Of a stretch of DNA of 64,000 nucleotides, positions 60,780 through 64,000 are shown piece after piece. The stretch is taken from NCBI GenBank assembly GCA_029975215.1, contig JARKPO010000061.1, positions 99,999-163,998 on the forward strand, in the 5' to 3' direction. Position 1 is the first letter of the stretch, and every line of letters starts with the position of its first letter. Source of the DNA: Levilinea sp. Its GTDB lineage: Bacteria > Chloroflexota > Anaerolineae > Anaerolineales > Anaerolineaceae. The position numbers and the translations under genes are program-made. A model generated the notes under the pieces. That model was not told where the DNA came from. It did no database searches and saw nothing but the letters and a program-made list of their open reading frames with translations.

Positions 60780-61199
60780 GTGCCAACAATTAACCAATTG
60801 ATCCGCAAAGGCCGCCAAATTAAAAAGGCCAAAAGCAAAGCGCCCGCGCTGCAGTACACGCTGAATTCGATGAAGCAGCGCCGCGTGCGCCAGATGGAAG
60901 GCGCACCGCAGAAACGCGGTGTGTGCACGGTTGTGCGTACCATGACCCCCAAGAAGCCGAATTCGGCGCTGCGCAAGATTGCCCGCGTGCGTCTGACGAA
61001 CGGCATTGAAGTGACCGCCTACATTCCGGGCGAAGGTCACTCTTTGCAGGAACACTCGGTGGTGTTGGTGCGCGGCGGTCGTGTGAAGGACCTGCCCGGT
61101 GTGCGCTATCACATCGTGCGCGGTACGCTGGACACGACGGGCGTGGCCAAACGTGGCCAGTCCCGCTCGAAGTATGGTTCTAAGCGCCCGAAGGCCTGA
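60780..61199 (+). CDS. rpsL: 30S ribosomal protein S12
   Basis: 139 residues; GTG 60780 chosen because TCGGAGG lies seven bases upstream and the protein then starts as the family does ([20 protein letters not shown]). Frames beginning earlier would add a non-S12 extension. Conserved loops [16 protein letters not shown] and [18 protein letters not shown] are present, with the streptomycin-relevant Lys of KKPNSA unchanged. Decoding-centre protein; first gene of the str operon. Confidence 0.97.
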   Translation: MPTINQLIRKGRQIKKAKSKAPALQYTLNSMKQRRVRQMEGAPQKRGVCTVVRTMTPKKPNSALRKIARVRLTNGIEVTAYIPGEGHSLQEHSVVLVRGGRVKDLPGVRYHIVRGTLDTTGVAKRGQSRSKYGSKRPKA

Positions 61200-61247
61200 T
61201 CGCTGATCAGACCCTGACGCCAGGCAATTGAAGACGGAGAGATCTTA

Positions 61248-61715
61248 ATGCGACGTACGAAACCCGAAAAGCGAGAAGTAACCCCCGATGTGCGCTTTAA
61301 CAGCACCATCGTGCAAGAGATCATCAATCGCGTGATGCACTCTGGAAAGAAAAGCACGGCGACCGCGGCCATTTACGGCGCGATGGACCTGATCAAAGAG
61401 CGCACCGGGCGGGAGCCGATGGAAGTGTTGGAGCAGGCGCTGCGCAACGTGGGGCCGATGATGGAAGTCCGCCCGCGGCGTGTGGGTGGGGCGACCTACC
61501 AGGTCCCTATGGAAGTTCCGGCTTCGCGCCGGTTGACCCTGGCCATGCGCTGGTTGATTGATTCATCCCGCAACCGCACTGGCAAGTCCTTCGCGGAGAA
61601 ATTCTCGGCGGAACTGATTGACGCGTCCAACAACACCGGCGCGGCGGTCCGCAAACGCGAAGAAACCCACAAGATGGCAGAAGCCAACCGCGCTTTCTCG
61701 CACTACCGTATGTAA
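61248..61715 (+). CDS. rpsG: 30S ribosomal protein S7
   Basis: 155 residues, start after GGAGAG. RRTKPEKREVTPDVRFNST, LEQALRNVGPMMEVRPRRVG, GATYQVPMEVPASRRLTLAMRW, AFSHYRM at the end are all typical. Primary 16S 3'-domain binder and the usual translational regulator of the str operon. 48 bases after rpsL, 22 before fusA. Confidence 0.97.
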   Translation: MRRTKPEKREVTPDVRFNSTIVQEIINRVMHSGKKSTATAAIYGAMDLIKERTGREPMEVLEQALRNVGPMMEVRPRRVGGATYQVPMEVPASRRLTLAMRWLIDSSRNRTGKSFAEKFSAELIDASNNTGAAVRKREETHKMAEANRAFSHYRM

Positions 61716-61737
61716 TTGAAAGACCAGAGACGCAATC

Positions 61738-63810
61738 ATGTCACGGCAATATCCGATTGAAACTTACCGCAATATAGGCATCATCGCCCATATTGACGCC
61801 GGAAAAACGACCACGACCGAGCGGATCTTATTCTATACCGGCAAGACCTACCGGATCGGTTCCGTGGACGAAGGGACAACCGTGACGGATTGGATGGCCC
61901 AGGAACGCGAACGGGGCATTACCATCGTTTCTGCGGCAGTCTCTGCGGAATGGAAGGGTTACCAGATCAACGTCATCGACACCCCAGGGCACATTGACTT
62001 CACGGCTGAAGTGCAGCGCTCTTTGCGTGTGTTGGACGGTGGGTTGGTGGTGTTTGACGCTACCCAGGGTGTGGAACCGCAAAGTGAAACCGTTTGGCGG
62101 CAGGCGGATCGTTACAGCGTTCCGCGCATTTGCTTTATCAACAAAATGGACCGCATTGGGGCTTCGTATGAAGACTCCATCGACTCCATCCGCACCCTTC
62201 TGGGCGCGAACCCCATCGCTATGCAGCTGCCGATTGGCAGTGAGGCCAATTTCCGCGGTGTGGTGGACTTGATGAGCATGCAGGCCATTTATTGGGATGA
62301 TGATCTGGGCCGGGAAATGCGCATTGCTCCGATCCCGGAGGAATTAAAAGATCAGGCCCAAGAAATGCGCGACCAGATGGTGGAACGAGCCGCCGAATTG
62401 GACGACGACCTGACGGTCAAATTCCTGGAAGGCGAAGAGATCAGTGTGGATGAACTGAAGGCCGCTTTGCGCGGTGCGGTGATCCGCAATCAGGCCACAC
62501 TGGTGTTCTGCGGCTCTTCCCTGCGCAACAAGGGCGTTCAGCCGCTGCTGGACGCGGTGGTAGATTACCTGCCCTCACCGTTGGATGTGCCTGCGGTGAA
62601 AGGCGTAAACCCCAGCACAGACGCCGAAGAAGAACGCATTCCCAGCGATGAAGAGCCGATGAGCGCGCTGGTGTTTAAGATCGTCACCGATCCCTACGTG
62701 GGGCGGTTGGCGTATTTGCGTGTGTATTCTGGCGTGCTGCGCCAGGGTGAGATGGTTTACAACCCGGTGAAGGGGCGCAAGGAACGCGTGGGGCGGCTGA
62801 TCCGCATGTACGCTGACCGACGCGAAGACATCACCGAAGTGTACGCGGGTGATATCGCGGCCATTTTGGGTCTGAAAGATACCTTCACGGGCGACACCCT
62901 GACTGATCCGCAAAAACAGATTATCTTGGAAAGCATCTCCTTCCCCGAACCGGTGATCCAGGTGGCGATTGAGCCGAAGACCACCATGGACCAGGAAAAG
63001 ATGGGTGAGGCCCTGCACAAGCTTTCGGAAGAAGATCCGACCTTCCGCGTGCATGTGGACGAGACCACCGGTCAGACGATCATCGAAGGGATGGGCGAGC
63101 TGCATCTGGACGTGCTGGTGGACCGGATGATGCGCGAATTCCGCGTGCAGGCCAATGTGGGCCGCCCGCGGGTGGCGTATCGCGAAACGATCACACGGCC
63201 GGTGCGCAAGCTTTCGTACCGCTATGTGAAGCAAACCGGCGGACACGGTCAATACGGCCATGTGGTCTTTGACCTGGAGCCGTTGGAACGTGGAAACGGT
63301 GTGGTTTTTGAAAACAATATTGTGGGCGGTGCAATCCCCAAGGAATACATCCCCGCAGTGGAAAAAGGCGTGATTGAAGCTGCTGACAGCGGAACGCTGG
63401 CCGGATATCCGATGACGGACATTCGGGTGAGCCTGGTGGACGGCTCTTTCCACGAAGTTGACTCGAGTGAAATGGCTTTCAAGATGGCCGCGATCTTTGC
63501 CTTCAAAGAAGGTGTTGAGAAAGGCTTACCGGTATTTCTTGAGCCGATTATGAGTGTTGAGGTCATTATCCCCGAAGAATACCTGGGCGATGTGCTGGGA
63601 CAGATCAGCGCGCGCCGTGGGGAAATTTTGGGGATGGATATGCGCCACGGCAACACACAGGCGGTCCGCGCGCGGGTTCCCCTGGCCGAGATGTTTGGGT
63701 ATGCCACAGAGCTGCGCTCTGCAACCCAGGGCCGGGGAGTGTTCTCGATGGAATTTGACCATTATGCGCCGGTTTCCGACTCGGTTGCACAGAAAATTTT
63801 GAACGGCTAG
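61738..63810 (+). CDS. fusA: Elongation factor G
   Basis: 690 residues. GTPase motifs [14 protein letters not shown] (switch I), DTPGHIDF and NKMD, then domains II-V with [18 protein letters not shown] and [14 protein letters not shown] at the end. Translocates tRNAs on the ribosome. This is the canonical fusA position, between rpsG and tuf. Confidence 0.97.
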   Translation: MSRQYPIETYRNIGIIAHIDAGKTTTTERILFYTGKTYRIGSVDEGTTVTDWMAQERERGITIVSAAVSAEWKGYQINVIDTPGHIDFTAEVQRSLRVLDGGLVVFDATQGVEPQSETVWRQADRYSVPRICFINKMDRIGASYEDSIDSIRTLLGANPIAMQLPIGSEANFRGVVDLMSMQAIYWDDDLGREMRIAPIPEELKDQAQEMRDQMVERAAELDDDLTVKFLEGEEISVDELKAALRGAVIRNQATLVFCGSSLRNKGVQPLLDAVVDYLPSPLDVPAVKGVNPSTDAEEERIPSDEEPMSALVFKIVTDPYVGRLAYLRVYSGVLRQGEMVYNPVKGRKERVGRLIRMYADRREDITEVYAGDIAAILGLKDTFTGDTLTDPQKQIILESISFPEPVIQVAIEPKTTMDQEKMGEALHKLSEEDPTFRVHVDETTGQTIIEGMGELHLDVLVDRMMREFRVQANVGRPRVAYRETITRPVRKLSYRYVKQTGGHGQYGHVVFDLEPLERGNGVVFENNIVGGAIPKEYIPAVEKGVIEAADSGTLAGYPMTDIRVSLVDGSFHEVDSSEMAFKMAAIFAFKEGVEKGLPVFLEPIMSVEVIIPEEYLGDVLGQISARRGEILGMDMRHGNTQAVRARVPLAEMFGYATELRSATQGRGVFSMEFDHYAPVSDSVAQKILNG

Positions 63811-63859
63811 TTCAACCCTGGAAACTATTCGGCTTAATTCTTAAGGAGAGTTAGATCTT

Positions 63860-64000
63860 ATGGCCAAGCAAAAATTTGATCGAAGCAAGCCGCATCTGAA
63901 CGTAGGAACGATGGGACACATCGACCACGGGAAGACGACCTTGACGGCGGCGATCACGAAGTACTGCCAGATGCTGGGGACCGCGGAATATCGGGCGTAC
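63860..64000 (+). CDS. tuf: Elongation factor Tu, N-terminal part (runs off window)
   Basis: First 47 codons after AAGGAG (63843-63848). [19 protein letters not shown] followed by [16 protein letters not shown] matches EF-Tu with its P-loop; the standard GTIGHVDHGKTT is [12 protein letters not shown] here. Truncated by the window edge. Confidence 0.95.
   Translation, partial: MAKQKFDRSKPHLNVGTMGHIDHGKTTLTAAITKYCQMLGTAEYRAY

Overview
The window is high-GC bacterial chromosome with dense, short-spaced genes. It most resembles a member of the Chloroflexota, probably class Anaerolineae. That is an inference from gene content: several GT39-type membrane glycosyltransferases, a GT39/Agl23-like protein fused to an NHL propeller, a Thr/Pro/Glu-rich lipoprotein with an NBR1-type FW domain, a secreted CHAP-cadherin protein with a Phe/Pro-rich tail, and frequent GTG/TTG starts. 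No rRNA, tRNA, CRISPR array, insertion sequence or prophage was found.

Positions 1-14111 form one rightward surface-glycan locus: the end of a NeuB-type nonulosonate synthase, a KpsC-like capsule protein, a NeuA-type cytidylyltransferase, two dehydrogenases (2-hydroxyacid type and SDR), a DUF115/MptE-like protein, three GT2 glycosyltransferases, an FkbM methyltransferase and three large membrane glycosyltransferases, two of them tandem paralogues. Most junctions overlap or are only a few bases long, so this looks like one or a few operons for a nonulosonic-acid-containing surface polysaccharide or glycoprotein glycan. Positions 14121-17179 (minus strand) encode a two-gene STAND system (NB-ARC ATPase plus TPR protein). 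A candidate small RNA with a strong terminator follows, then two tandem MFS transporters and a large CHAP/cadherin cell-surface protein.

Positions 23892-35000 carry metG, a DinB-like protein, a GT28 glycosyltransferase, pncC (CinA C-terminal domain), an EamA transporter, a LysM/M23 peptidase, a cupredoxin-like lipoprotein, a lytic transglycosylase, a low-molecular-weight phosphatase next to gmd, and a class-A-type serine hydrolase. Positions 35082-51763 hold a HAD-HD fusion, the FW-domain lipoprotein, the GT39-NHL protein, a small holin-like membrane protein, a GNAT, clpC with a clear promoter, a lipoprotein, a cNMP-binding/bPH membrane protein, def, recF, rsmG, another GT39 protein and a HIT protein.

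Positions 51830-55142 are the most unusual part. A strong promoter drives a long leader containing short ORFs and two nearly identical tandem terminators that can form a mutually exclusive antiterminator. It is followed by a protein with a degenerate resolvase-like fold. A second short ORF then ends inside a third terminator hairpin, and three GNAT acetyltransferase genes follow. This has the form of a ribosome-controlled, inducible acetyltransferase operon. Positions 55258-64000 end with a HAD hydrolase, a phosphoesterase, rpoB (with its own promoter and a repeat-containing insertion, but no rpoC beside it), and the str operon rpsL-rpsG-fusA-tuf, whose promoter begins two bases after the rpoB stop codon.
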